From Gammaproteobacteria bacterium (GTDB lineage: Bacteria; Pseudomonadota; Gammaproteobacteria; Eutrophobiales; Eutrophobiaceae): DNA of 64,000 nt. This document shows, in pieces, positions 19,159 through 27,920 of this stretch. The notes under the pieces were generated by a model, which saw nothing but the letters and a program-made list of their open reading frames with translations, had not been told where the DNA came from and did no database searches. The stretch spans positions 1-64,000 of the forward strand of contig JAURPG010000021.1 in assembly GCA_030835405.1 (NCBI GenBank), in the 5' to 3' direction. The translations under genes were made by a program, and so were the position numbers. Numbering within the stretch: the stretch's first letter is position 1; each line of letters opens with the position of its first letter.

Positions 19159-20766
19159 ATGAATACACAATCTAGCAAAATACACACCAACGCCAATACC
19201 TGGGATGCATTGGCTTATTATAATCTATATCGCTTTCTCATTTCTTTTCTATTTGTTGCACTTTACTGGATTGGTCAATTACCAGAGCCACTTGGTATAT
19301 ATGACAGAAATATATTTGCATTATCCGCGCATTTTTATCTTTTTATTTCTATTGTTGCTTTTATTTTTATTCAAATCAAAAAACCTCGATTTAATTATCA
19401 GGTGACCATCCAGATAATTCTGGAGATATTGATTATCAATGTATTTATTTATTCCAGCGCAGGACTGAATAGTGGTTTTGGAATGCTACACATTATTTCC
19501 ATCGCAGGTGGCAGCTTACTTATCCCTGGAAGGATAGGCTTCCTCTTTGCTGCAATCGCTGCATTATCAGTCCTCGGACATGAAGTGTATTTACAATTTT
19601 CATTATTTAGGGCATCACCCAATTACATCCATGCCGGGTTTCTTGGGATCATATATTTTTTGACGGCTATGATCAGTCATATACTGGCTAGTAGAATTGA
19701 AAAAACAGAGGCACTTGCAGAAAAACAGGCCATCGACCTTGAAAATCTTGCCAGATTAAATGAACACATTGTGCAACGCCTGCATTCCGGAATTATCGTA
19801 TTTGATGAAGAATTAAAAATCAGGCTAGCAAATGAATCCGCGAGTAATTTACTTGGTATACATGGCAGAATTGTTGACGAGGATTTGGAAAAACATTTCC
19901 CACAATTAATCCCGTCAATTATGGATTGGATGAATAATAGTGGTCTCTCATCACTTATTCTGAAACCGGAATCCGGCCATACTGAATTACAGGTTTCTAT
20001 AGTTAAAATTTTCATGGAAAACAAATCGGAAATTCTTGTGTTTTTGGATGATGTATCAAGACTTCGACAGCATGCACAAAAATTGAAACTGGCATCTTTA
20101 GGGAGGTTGACAGCCAGTATCGCTCATGAAGTTCGTAATCCACTTGGTGCCATTAGTCATGCGGCACAATTGTTAAATGAGTCTATAGAGGTTGAAAGTG
20201 AGGAGAAGAGATTGTTATCGATCATCACCGAGCAGTCCGTCAGGGTCAATAGTATCATTGAGAATGTACTCAAGATCAGTAGAAGAGAAAGATCTGTATC
20301 ATCTCCAGTCAATTTGTTTAACTGGTTGGATAACTTTGTCCAGGAAATGATAACCAGAAAATCTCTGAATAAAGATGATATCAGGATTGACTGCAAGGAT
20401 AAGGAGTTAAAGGCTAATATTGATATTGGTCAATTATTCCAGGTAATGTGGAATGTGTGTGAAAACGGTTTGAGATACAGTAATTACTCTCCATACCTTG
20501 TATTACGTTGTGATGTTCATCACGACACATCGAGACCTTATATTGATATCATAGATTGTGGAAATGGCATAAATAATGATCTGGCAGAAAATTTATTTGA
20601 ACCATTTTTTACCACAGAAAAAACAGGCACTGGTCTTGGATTATTTATTGCCCGTGAATTATGTGAAGCAAATCAGGCATCTTTAATACTGCATAAAAAT
20701 GATGAAAAAGGTTGTATTTTCAGGATCAATTTTGCATATCCGGATAAACGACAAGAGTTTTTCTGA
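19159..20766 (+). CDS. pilS: PilS, sensor histidine kinase of the pilin two-component system
   Basis: PilS is the membrane kinase that controls pilA transcription through PilR. The 535 residues contain about six membrane helices (~25-180), a cytoplasmic PAS domain (~195-300), a HisKA domain with the phosphorylated His323 in HEVRNPLGAI, and an HATPase_c domain with an N-box (ENGLRYS) and G-boxes (DCGNGI; TGTGLGLFIA). Length and topology fit PilS. Its stop codon overlaps the pilR start by one base, so the two are translationally coupled. pilA lies ~6.7 kb downstream with a sigma-54 promoter, which supports the assignment. Confidence 0.93.
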   Translation: MNTQSSKIHTNANTWDALAYYNLYRFLISFLFVALYWIGQLPEPLGIYDRNIFALSAHFYLFISIVAFIFIQIKKPRFNYQVTIQIILEILIINVFIYSSAGLNSGFGMLHIISIAGGSLLIPGRIGFLFAAIAALSVLGHEVYLQFSLFRASPNYIHAGFLGIIYFLTAMISHILASRIEKTEALAEKQAIDLENLARLNEHIVQRLHSGIIVFDEELKIRLANESASNLLGIHGRIVDEDLEKHFPQLIPSIMDWMNNSGLSSLILKPESGHTELQVSIVKIFMENKSEILVFLDDVSRLRQHAQKLKLASLGRLTASIAHEVRNPLGAISHAAQLLNESIEVESEEKRLLSIITEQSVRVNSIIENVLKISRRERSVSSPVNLFNWLDNFVQEMITRKSLNKDDIRIDCKDKELKANIDIGQLFQVMWNVCENGLRYSNYSPYLVLRCDVHHDTSRPYIDIIDCGNGINNDLAENLFEPFFTTEKTGTGLGLFIARELCEANQASLILHKNDEKGCIFRINFAYPDKRQEFF

Positions 20767-22088
20767 TGGGTAATCATATTGCGCTAATCATTGATGACGA
20801 GCCTGATATTCTTGAGCTTCTCGAGATTACCTTGTCAAGAATGGATATAGATTGTGAAACTGCTCCGGATTTGCGTACAGCAAGACAGCTGTTAGTTCAA
20901 AAAGATTTTAATATTTGCCTTACTGATATGAAACTACCCGATGGCGATGGATTGGATTTTGTCAAATTTGCCCAGGAAAAAAAACCAGGATTACCAGTAG
21001 CTATTATTACTGCGCATGGTTCCATCGATACTGCAATTGAGGCTTTAAAAATCGGGGCTTTTGATTTCCTTACCAAGCCAGTAGATTTGCAAAAATTACG
21101 CCAATTGATTGATAACGCACTGCAAGATATACCTCATGATGGAGGGGTAGATAATTATCTAATAGGTGAGTGTGAAAGCATTTTAAATTTACGGAACATG
21201 GCAAATAAATTGGCGAGGAGTCAGGCACCGGTATATATATATGGCGAATCAGGTGTAGGAAAGGAACTCGTGGCCAGGATGATACATGAACAAGGCCCAC
21301 GCTCGAGAGCTGAATTTGTGCCGGTAAATTGTGGTGCTATTCCATATGAGCTGATGGAGAGTGAATTTTTTGGACACGTAAAAGGTAGTTTTACGGGCGC
21401 TGTAACTGATAGATTGGGATTATTTCAGGCGGCAGATGGCGGGACATTATTTTTGGATGAAATAGCAGAATTACCTCAACAAATGCAGGTAAAATTATTA
21501 CGGGCTATCCAGGAAAAATCAATTCGGCAAATTGGGTCACAGAAAGAAACCCATGTTGATGTTCGAATACTAAGTGCAACACATAAAGACCTGTCTTTAC
21601 TGGTCGCGGATGGGGAATTCAGGCAGGATTTGTATTATCGAATAAATGTGATTGACTTGAAGGTTCCTCCTCTACGTGAACGTAAGTCTGATATTCCGTT
21701 ACTTGTTAAACATATTTTGCAGAAGTCCGAAGCACAATTAGATGGAAATAAATCAACTTCAGTATCAGAGAGGGCTATGAATGCACTAATGGAATATACA
21801 TTTCCGGGTAATATTCGCGAACTGGAGAATATACTCCATAGGGCTGTAGCATTACACGAAGGACAAGAGATAGATATTGATGATCTACAGTTACCAGAAC
21901 CTGAACAGCAAAATATATTAAAGTCTGATAATGATGAAGCATTAGATTCATATCTTGCAAACCAGGAAAAAGAAATCATTCTGGAAACGCTTGAAAAAAC
22001 CAGATGGAATAAGACATCAGCAGCAAAATTGCTTGGCATCAGCTTGAGGGCACTACGCTACAGGCTTGAAAAACTTGGAATAGATTAA
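20766..22088 (+). CDS. pilR: PilR, sigma-54-dependent response regulator
   Basis: PilR is an NtrC-type activator that drives sigma-54-dependent pilin transcription. The 440 residues have a receiver domain with phospho-acceptor Asp54, an AAA+ domain with Walker A GESGVGKE at 160-167, the sigma-54 contact loop GSFTGA at 207-212 and Walker B LFLDEIAELP, and a C-terminal Fis-type helix-turn-helix (TSAAKLLGISLRALRYRLEK). No residue expected to be essential is missing. A sigma-54 promoter is present upstream of pilA in this window. Confidence 0.94.
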   Translation: MGNHIALIIDDEPDILELLEITLSRMDIDCETAPDLRTARQLLVQKDFNICLTDMKLPDGDGLDFVKFAQEKKPGLPVAIITAHGSIDTAIEALKIGAFDFLTKPVDLQKLRQLIDNALQDIPHDGGVDNYLIGECESILNLRNMANKLARSQAPVYIYGESGVGKELVARMIHEQGPRSRAEFVPVNCGAIPYELMESEFFGHVKGSFTGAVTDRLGLFQAADGGTLFLDEIAELPQQMQVKLLRAIQEKSIRQIGSQKETHVDVRILSATHKDLSLLVADGEFRQDLYYRINVIDLKVPPLRERKSDIPLLVKHILQKSEAQLDGNKSTSVSERAMNALMEYTFPGNIRELENILHRAVALHEGQEIDIDDLQLPEPEQQNILKSDNDEALDSYLANQEKEIILETLEKTRWNKTSAAKLLGISLRALRYRLEKLGID

Positions 22089-22125
22089 GACTGTATTGGC
22101 GCAACGTACAATTGACAGGTAAAAA

Positions 22126-23232
22126 GTGACTTCTGATTTATCAATAATAATACCAACATACAATGAAAAAAATAATATTGCACCCCTGATTCAATCTTTG
22201 AGATCTGCATTGGAAGATGTGGAATGGGAGGTTGTTTTTGTAGATGATGATTCTCCAGATGGGACAAGCAAATTATTGAGGGATTATGCGCTGAAAGATA
22301 ATCGGGTCCGCGTTATTCAAAGGTTAGGTCGTAGAGGGCTTGCTTCAGCTTGCATTGAAGGCGTTCTTTCTTCCTCTTCCCCCTATATATGTATCATGGA
22401 TGCAGATTTGCAGCATGATGAAGGGCTCTTGAATCAGATGCTTGATTCACTTCGTAATGAGGATCTAGACCTGGTCATAGGAAGCAGGTATACCGATCAA
22501 GGAAATGCAGATGCAATGCCATATTATCGAAAAAGACTTAGCGAGGCGGCCAACTGGTTTAGTAACAGGATGTTTGGAGTAAATATTACTGATCCCATGA
22601 GTGGTTACTTTATGTTTACCAGGCACTACTTTGAATCAGTCCAGTACAAATTATCAGGTAGAGGTTTTAAAATTTTATTAGACATGTTGATATCATCGCA
22701 TCAACCTGTTCGGTTCAAAGAATTGCCTTATGTTATGCGGCAACGTCAACATGGAGAAAGCAAACTCAATTTTCTGGTGATTTGGGATTTTTTAATCCAG
22801 ATAATTAACCGAGTACTAGGAAAATTTGTTCCTTACCGCTTTTTGTCATTTGTGACGGTAGGGTTTTCCGGACTGGTTATTCATATGTTTGTTCTCTGGC
22901 TTTTGCACGCACAATATCATGGAGATTTCACATATGCGCAATCAGTCGCAACGTTTATAGCAATGACTTCTAATTATATTCTAAATAATATATTTACTTA
23001 CCATGATGCAAGAAAAAAGAACAAGGCACTATGGTCAGGCTTGTTTAAATTTTATCTGGTTTGCTTATTAGGGGCAGTATTAAATGTTGCCCTTGCAAGT
23101 TATTTAAATGATAGAAATATAATTTGGATCATTGCTGGAATTTCTGGAGCAATGGCGGGAGCAGTCTGGAATTTCACCATCAGCAATATATTTGTCTGGA
23201 CGATTTATAAGAAGACAAATAGCCAGGAATGA
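22126..23232 (+). CDS. Polyprenyl-phosphate glycosyltransferase (DPM1-like GT2) fused to a GtrA membrane domain
   Basis: The N-terminal ~230 residues are a GT2 transferase resembling dolichol-phosphate mannose synthase: LSIIIPTYNEKNNI, then VDDDSPDGT, and a metal-binding D92-A-D94 followed by LQHDEG. The C-terminal ~130 residues hold four membrane helices of the GtrA type (VTVGFSGLVIHMFV), a domain proposed to help move lipid-linked sugars across the membrane. Such an enzyme would charge a polyprenyl phosphate with one sugar and supply the donor for GT-C transferases. Two GT-C genes follow directly. Translation starts at GTG 22126, 37 nt after pilR. The transferred sugar cannot be read from the sequence. 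Confidence 0.85.
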   Translation: MTSDLSIIIPTYNEKNNIAPLIQSLRSALEDVEWEVVFVDDDSPDGTSKLLRDYALKDNRVRVIQRLGRRGLASACIEGVLSSSSPYICIMDADLQHDEGLLNQMLDSLRNEDLDLVIGSRYTDQGNADAMPYYRKRLSEAANWFSNRMFGVNITDPMSGYFMFTRHYFESVQYKLSGRGFKILLDMLISSHQPVRFKELPYVMRQRQHGESKLNFLVIWDFLIQIINRVLGKFVPYRFLSFVTVGFSGLVIHMFVLWLLHAQYHGDFTYAQSVATFIAMTSNYILNNIFTYHDARKKNKALWSGLFKFYLVCLLGAVLNVALASYLNDRNIIWIIAGISGAMAGAVWNFTISNIFVWTIYKKTNSQE

Positions 23233-23263
23233 ATAGGGCTTGACACTGAATTTCCTATCCAAC

Positions 23264-25231
23264 ATGAAAAAAATATATTATCCATTACTGGTTTTTTTGG
23301 GAATCTTTGCTATTTATGTTTTTACTTTTCCCGCGACTGTTGTACTAGAAGATGATGGGCTATTTCTCCTGGCTGCCTGGAACGATGGGGTAGCACACCC
23401 TCCCGGATACCCGCTATATACAATGTTGTCACATATGTCCACATGGTTTTTGCCTGGTAGTATTGCATCTCGCGTACATATGTTTAATTCTCTACTTGGC
23501 GCATTGACTTGTCTCATCCTCTTTCAAATTTTATATAAGTTATATTTCACCAGATTATTTTCAGCTTTAGGTGCTTTTATTTTAGGTTTTTCTAATGGCT
23601 TCTGGTCACAGTCCATCATTGCTGAAGTGTATACGCTCAATGTTTTTGTTTTTCTAATTACACTTTATTTAGCATTAATCTATGTGGGTAGCACAGATCA
23701 CCAGAAACAACTTAATATTTTAAGGTTGATGGTATTTTCAATCGGTCTGGGCTTAAGTAATCATTGGCCTTTATTTATACTGTCTATGCCAATCCTGGGG
23801 TTTTTGTTTTGGCCGGTAAAAATTCAGCTTTTTCTACAGTTAAAAAAGGCCTGGGTATATGGAATAGTTGGCTTACTTCCATACGCCTGGATGGTATTGA
23901 GATCGCAAGCTGATCCCCTGATTAGTTTTTATGGTCCAATAAATACAATTGAAGAATTTCTATATATTCTTAGTCGGCAAGGATATGCGGAAATAGATAG
24001 TAGTATAACCGCTGGTGCCAGGGATAAGCTTTCGTTTATTGGGTTTATGATAATGGAAGTCTCACAACAATTTGGAATGGTGGGTGTACCATTTTTATTG
24101 GTGGGGGTCATCGGTCAGCGTAAGTATCTCCCGCGAAATCTTTCGCTTGGATTGAGTATTACATTTATCACAATCATCTTCTCTCTTGGGCTGTTGTTAG
24201 GTTTTGATTATGATTTTTATCATCAGAACATTATAAAGCCTTATCCTCTGATCGCATTTTGTATTGCCTCTATCTGGACCATGATTGGCGTAAAGTGGGT
24301 GTGTGACTGGTTGTCGGCGCGGAAAAATTCAGGTATCAACAAGGAATTTTTGTCTTTGGCATTGGTATTATTTGTTATTGTTTCCATGCTGGTTGTGAAT
24401 TTTTCTGAAAATTTCAGAAAAAATGATAAATGGGCCGAGGATTATGCAAAAGTCATCCTGAATAACATCGATAAGGATGCAATTTTATTTACATACGGCG
24501 ATCTGGATATCTGGACCTTGGGGTATTTACATTTTGTAGAAGGGGTTAGGCCAGATATCACTTTATATAGCACCAAGGGAAATGTGTTTTCCAACAGGTT
24601 GTTCAAGCAACATCAAGTGACAAAGGCAGAGATGGAATCCCGTATTCGGGACTTTATCAGTCGTACAAATCGTCCTGTATATTATGTAAATACATTTATT
24701 GATGGATATAGTGAAACTGATTATGGAATTTATAGAAAGATTAATAGAGATATGAATAGCAATCTACAACAAATAGTCATGTTGCCGGAGGTTAGTCAAT
24801 ATCTTTCAACATTACATGCCCAAGGTGAACCATTGCATAACTGGGAAAAGATGCACTATCGGGAAATTATGGCAACGTCATGCAACTCCTTAATGAAATT
24901 TTCCATAAATTCTGAAAATACTTTAAACCCCGAAATACATGAGCTTAAAAATAATGTGTGTGGAAATTTCCAGGGAAATCTGATCCAGGTTGAGTATATG
25001 CTTACAATGGATAGTCCCGATTTGGCCCAAATAAATGAATTACTGACCCAGGCAGAAAGCCTTCTTGAATATCAAGTCCTTAAAAACGAAAAGTCGAAAT
25101 TATATTATTTACAGGGACGAATACTGGAATTGCAGGGTAACCTCGCAACTGCCAAACTAAAATATATTGATTCATTAAAAAATTGGCTGGCCCCGGATAA
25201 CCCTGCATTACTACGTGTAAGAACAGAATAG
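23264..25231 (+). CDS. DUF2723 (TMEM260-like) membrane glycosyltransferase, copy 1
   Basis: A 655-residue protein with ~10 N-terminal membrane helices and a soluble C-terminal part. The first extracytoplasmic loop has the DUF2723 signature EDDGLFLLAA...GVAHPPGYPLY at residues 29-52. Downstream are SNHWP and the DAILFTYGDLDIWTLGYL...EGVRPD block typical of the family. DUF2723 includes human TMEM260, a protein O-mannosyltransferase; bacterial members are mostly uncharacterised. The ATG at 23264 is chosen because it aligns with the start of the paralogue that follows; a TTG at 23240 would add eight residues but its ribosome-binding site is too close. The preceding DPM1-like gene is a plausible source of its lipid-linked sugar donor. 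Confidence 0.8.
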   Translation: MKKIYYPLLVFLGIFAIYVFTFPATVVLEDDGLFLLAAWNDGVAHPPGYPLYTMLSHMSTWFLPGSIASRVHMFNSLLGALTCLILFQILYKLYFTRLFSALGAFILGFSNGFWSQSIIAEVYTLNVFVFLITLYLALIYVGSTDHQKQLNILRLMVFSIGLGLSNHWPLFILSMPILGFLFWPVKIQLFLQLKKAWVYGIVGLLPYAWMVLRSQADPLISFYGPINTIEEFLYILSRQGYAEIDSSITAGARDKLSFIGFMIMEVSQQFGMVGVPFLLVGVIGQRKYLPRNLSLGLSITFITIIFSLGLLLGFDYDFYHQNIIKPYPLIAFCIASIWTMIGVKWVCDWLSARKNSGINKEFLSLALVLFVIVSMLVVNFSENFRKNDKWAEDYAKVILNNIDKDAILFTYGDLDIWTLGYLHFVEGVRPDITLYSTKGNVFSNRLFKQHQVTKAEMESRIRDFISRTNRPVYYVNTFIDGYSETDYGIYRKINRDMNSNLQQIVMLPEVSQYLSTLHAQGEPLHNWEKMHYREIMATSCNSLMKFSINSENTLNPEIHELKNNVCGNFQGNLIQVEYMLTMDSPDLAQINELLTQAESLLEYQVLKNEKSKLYYLQGRILELQGNLATAKLKYIDSLKNWLAPDNPALLRVRTE

Positions 25232-25315
25232 CCAGGCGGTAACTTTAGATATTCACAGGCACAAGACAATGATAAATCTGTTAATTCAATCGTAGCGTTA
25301 ATTGATATCATTACC

Positions 25316-27250
25316 ATGAGCCTGTCTGAATATCGCAAGCATTTTTTCGTGGTTTTCGGGATTACCTTCCTGGTATATCTCTGGAGTACACCTGAAACAG
25401 TTCAATTTGAGGATGATGGCCTGTTTATTATGGCCGCCTACTTTAACGGAATAGCCCACCCACCAGGCTATCCACTCTATACCATAGTAGGTCATTTCAT
25501 GAGTAAGCTGCCCATAGGTAGCGTTGCATTCAGGATTCATTTGCTAAGTGGTGTATTTGCCAGTCTCGCCTGCGGCCTGATCTGGTTATTGACATTTAAG
25601 CTGTTAAATAACAGGGATTCAGCCTACTTGGCAAGCTTAAGTTTTGGATTCTCAGGGATATTCTGGTCCCAGGCGATTATCGCCGAGGTATATACATTAA
25701 ATATTTTAATAATAGTATTAATATCCTGCTTGTTGATACAGTACTGCAATCACGAGGACCCTCGCTCATCCATTAAAATACTTCGTTGGACAGGATTGAT
25801 TTACGGATTTGGTTTAAGTAATCATTGGCCAATTCTGATCCTCTCCACACCTATGTTTTTAATGCTTGTCTGGAATGTCAGGCAGCGCCTGGTCTGTCAG
25901 TTATGCCACGTCTTACCATTTGTTATGATTGGGCTATTACCGTATGTGTGGATGATATACCGGTCGCAGATGAATCCTGATATCAGTTTTTATGGTCCGA
26001 TCTCTTCGTGGCGAGATTTCTTGTATATTATTTCCAGGGAAGGTTATCAGCAGATGGATAATAGTCCTACTGCAGGTTGGTGGGATAAAATGATGTTCGG
26101 CCGCTATGTTTTATTTGATGGCTGGAGGCAATTTGCCCCTGTAGCATCTCTATTCGTTGTTGCAGGATTATTTTCACAATGGAGATTGTTAGGGTTTAAA
26201 CATTCTATTGCTCTGTTGGCGGGTTATTTGGGAAATACAGTTATCCTGATTTTATTATTAAACTTCGATTATGATATGAAGCATCAAATCGTTTTTCGAG
26301 TCTATCCCCTGGTGGCTTATTTTATTATGTCTGTCTGGCTGGCCTGTGGGTTTCAATATGTAATTTCTATACTTAATAAAAATTTTCAACCGGTATGGTT
26401 TATTCTATTCTTGAGGAAGGCTGGGGTATTCATTCTGTGTACAGTTACGTTTTTTAATAATGTATCTGCCAACTACAGGGCAAACGATGAATATGCAGAT
26501 AACTATTCAAGGGTAATATTGGGTCAACTCGAACGGGATGCAATATTTATCGTTAATTCAGACTTTACTGTATTGCCTGTAGGCTATTTAAACAAAATTG
26601 AAGGTGTTAGAGATGATGTATTACTTTATCAGTCATATGGTCTAATCTTTAATAACAGGTTATTTCGTGGCGACAACCGGATGACTGAACAGGAACGCAT
26701 AGCAAAACTCACGGGATTTATTCAAGATGTTGATAACCCTGTGTATAGTGAAGCTATATTCCCACATCAGTTTGCGGTTGATTATTATGGCTTATACATA
26801 AAGTTAGATAAAAACCGACCGGTAGAGTCATTTAATTTTGTATTTAACCAGTCCATATATAATTATTTTCTTCAATTATTTTCATCTCCTAAACCTGTGG
26901 ATCCATGGAGTTTGATGCTCTATCGATATCAACGTCGGGATTTTTGTTTTTTAAATACTGGCCTGGCTAGTTTTGCGCTAGCACAGGATAAACGTGAATT
27001 CTTTCAGGATATGGTCAACCAATATTGTCAAAATTTCTATGGTGCACTGGGACAAATCGATGCGATGTTATTAGGGGATGGGCATCTAACCCCGGAATTT
27101 GACTGGCAACTATTCAGGCATTTGCTTGACCTGGCGGTAACACAAGATCAACAGGCAATGAATCTTAATGAATTGATTTTTATAGAAAAATTGAAAAATT
27201 TGGGGATTGACAGGGGGTTATTAACAGACCCTGGTAAGAATGGTTCGTGA
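25316..27250 (+). CDS. DUF2723 (TMEM260-like) membrane glycosyltransferase, copy 2
   Basis: A 644-residue paralogue of the gene before it, with the same signature (FEDDGLFIMAAYFNGIAHPP, residues 31-50, continuing GYPLY), the GLSNHWP motif, DISFYGP, and the DAIFIVNSDFTVLPVGYL...EGVRDD block. The two share motif order throughout but differ widely between motifs, so they are old duplicates that may act on different acceptors or add successive sugars. The stop codon lies inside a TGACAA/TTGTCA inverted repeat upstream of the pilA promoter. The ribosome-binding site before ATG 25316 is weak. Confidence 0.8.
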   Translation: MSLSEYRKHFFVVFGITFLVYLWSTPETVQFEDDGLFIMAAYFNGIAHPPGYPLYTIVGHFMSKLPIGSVAFRIHLLSGVFASLACGLIWLLTFKLLNNRDSAYLASLSFGFSGIFWSQAIIAEVYTLNILIIVLISCLLIQYCNHEDPRSSIKILRWTGLIYGFGLSNHWPILILSTPMFLMLVWNVRQRLVCQLCHVLPFVMIGLLPYVWMIYRSQMNPDISFYGPISSWRDFLYIISREGYQQMDNSPTAGWWDKMMFGRYVLFDGWRQFAPVASLFVVAGLFSQWRLLGFKHSIALLAGYLGNTVILILLLNFDYDMKHQIVFRVYPLVAYFIMSVWLACGFQYVISILNKNFQPVWFILFLRKAGVFILCTVTFFNNVSANYRANDEYADNYSRVILGQLERDAIFIVNSDFTVLPVGYLNKIEGVRDDVLLYQSYGLIFNNRLFRGDNRMTEQERIAKLTGFIQDVDNPVYSEAIFPHQFAVDYYGLYIKLDKNRPVESFNFVFNQSIYNYFLQLFSSPKPVDPWSLMLYRYQRRDFCFLNTGLASFALAQDKREFFQDMVNQYCQNFYGALGQIDAMLLGDGHLTPEFDWQLFRHLLDLAVTQDQQAMNLNELIFIEKLKNLGIDRGLLTDPGKNGS

Positions 27251-27262
27251 CAATTTTTGTCA
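27248..27262 (+). promoter_or_regulatory. Inverted repeat TGACAA-TTT-TTGTCA, candidate PilR-binding site upstream of pilA
   Basis: A perfect 6-bp inverted repeat with a 3-nt centre begins at the stop codon of the preceding gene. It lies ~75 bp before the -24 element of the pilA sigma-54 promoter, a normal distance for an upstream activator. Its half-sites contain TGTC, the core reported for PilR sites in Pseudomonas. The link to PilR is inference. Confidence 0.45.
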
Positions 27263-27335
27263 GAATCAGACCTTATTAGGTCAAAGACCTGTGGGGCAGA
27301 AATATTAAAGTCATACAATTCAAATAGTTAAATAG

Positions 27336-27351
27336 TGGCATGATTTTTGTA
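27336..27351 (+). promoter_or_regulatory. Sigma-54 promoter of pilA
   Basis: TGGCATGATTTTTGTA matches the -24/-12 consensus TGGCACRNNNNTTGCW at every fixed position except two C-to-T changes; the invariant GG and the -12 G are present at correct spacing. Transcription would start near 27362, giving a leader of ~64 nt. The neighbouring pilSR genes encode the expected activator system. Confidence 0.88.
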
Positions 27352-27425
27352 TATTCTATTGTCATGCATCTGTAGAATTGGTGCTAATAAATTTCCATAT
27401 AACAACAAGACGAGGAGTCTTAATT

Positions 27426-27845
27426 ATGAAACAACAAGGTTTTACATTAATCGAGTTGATGATCGTGGTTGCCATTATCGGTATTCTTGCCGCTGTGGCT
27501 ATACCGTCCTATCAGGATTACACTGCGCGAGCACAGGTAACTGAGGCTGTTTCGCTGACCGCAGCTTTCAAGACAGGACTTGCAGAATATTATTCGGATC
27601 GTGGTACATGGCCTGCTAATATTACCGCAATCGGTTCAACCACATCAGGTAAGTATGTTGATACTGTAGCACTCACAGGTGCTTCTGGTAGCACGATTAC
27701 AGTACAGGCAACCATGAAGTCTACAGGTGTTAATGCAGCCATCCAAGGCAATACCCTGAATCTGGCAACCACTGACGGTGGTCTGCAGTGGGATTGCTCC
27801 GGCGGTACCCTGGATTCCAAGTACAGACCAGGTACCTGTAAGTAA
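27426..27845 (+). CDS. pilA: PilA, major type IV pilin
   Basis: The structural subunit of the type IV pilus. The 139-residue prepilin has a short leader MKQQG cut before Phe6, then the class IVa N-terminal helix [20 protein letters not shown] with Glu5 of the mature protein. Two C-terminal cysteines (in WDCSGG and PGTCK) frame a disulfide loop. The globular part is rich in Ser, Thr and Gly (for example [13 protein letters not shown]), offering many hydroxyl sites for O-glycosylation. The start at 27426 follows GAGGAG at good spacing. It has its own sigma-54 promoter and a strong terminator, so it is a single-gene unit between glycosyltransferase genes on both sides. Confidence 0.96.
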   Translation: MKQQGFTLIELMIVVAIIGILAAVAIPSYQDYTARAQVTEAVSLTAAFKTGLAEYYSDRGTWPANITAIGSTTSGKYVDTVALTGASGSTITVQATMKSTGVNAAIQGNTLNLATTDGGLQWDCSGGTLDSKYRPGTCK

Positions 27846-27865
27846 GATAGTTTCAATTCTATCTG

Positions 27866-27897
27866 AAAAAAGGCCACTTTATGTGGCCTTTTTTTTT
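27866..27897 (+). terminator. Rho-independent terminator after pilA
   Basis: AAAAAAGGCCAC (27866-27877) and its exact complement GTGGCCTTTTTT (27883-27894) surround a TTTAT loop and are followed by more T residues, nine in a row in total. It lies ~20 nt after the pilA stop and isolates pilA from the next gene. Confidence 0.95.
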
Positions 27898-27920
27898 AAG
27901 TTGTATAATGATCCTGTTTT

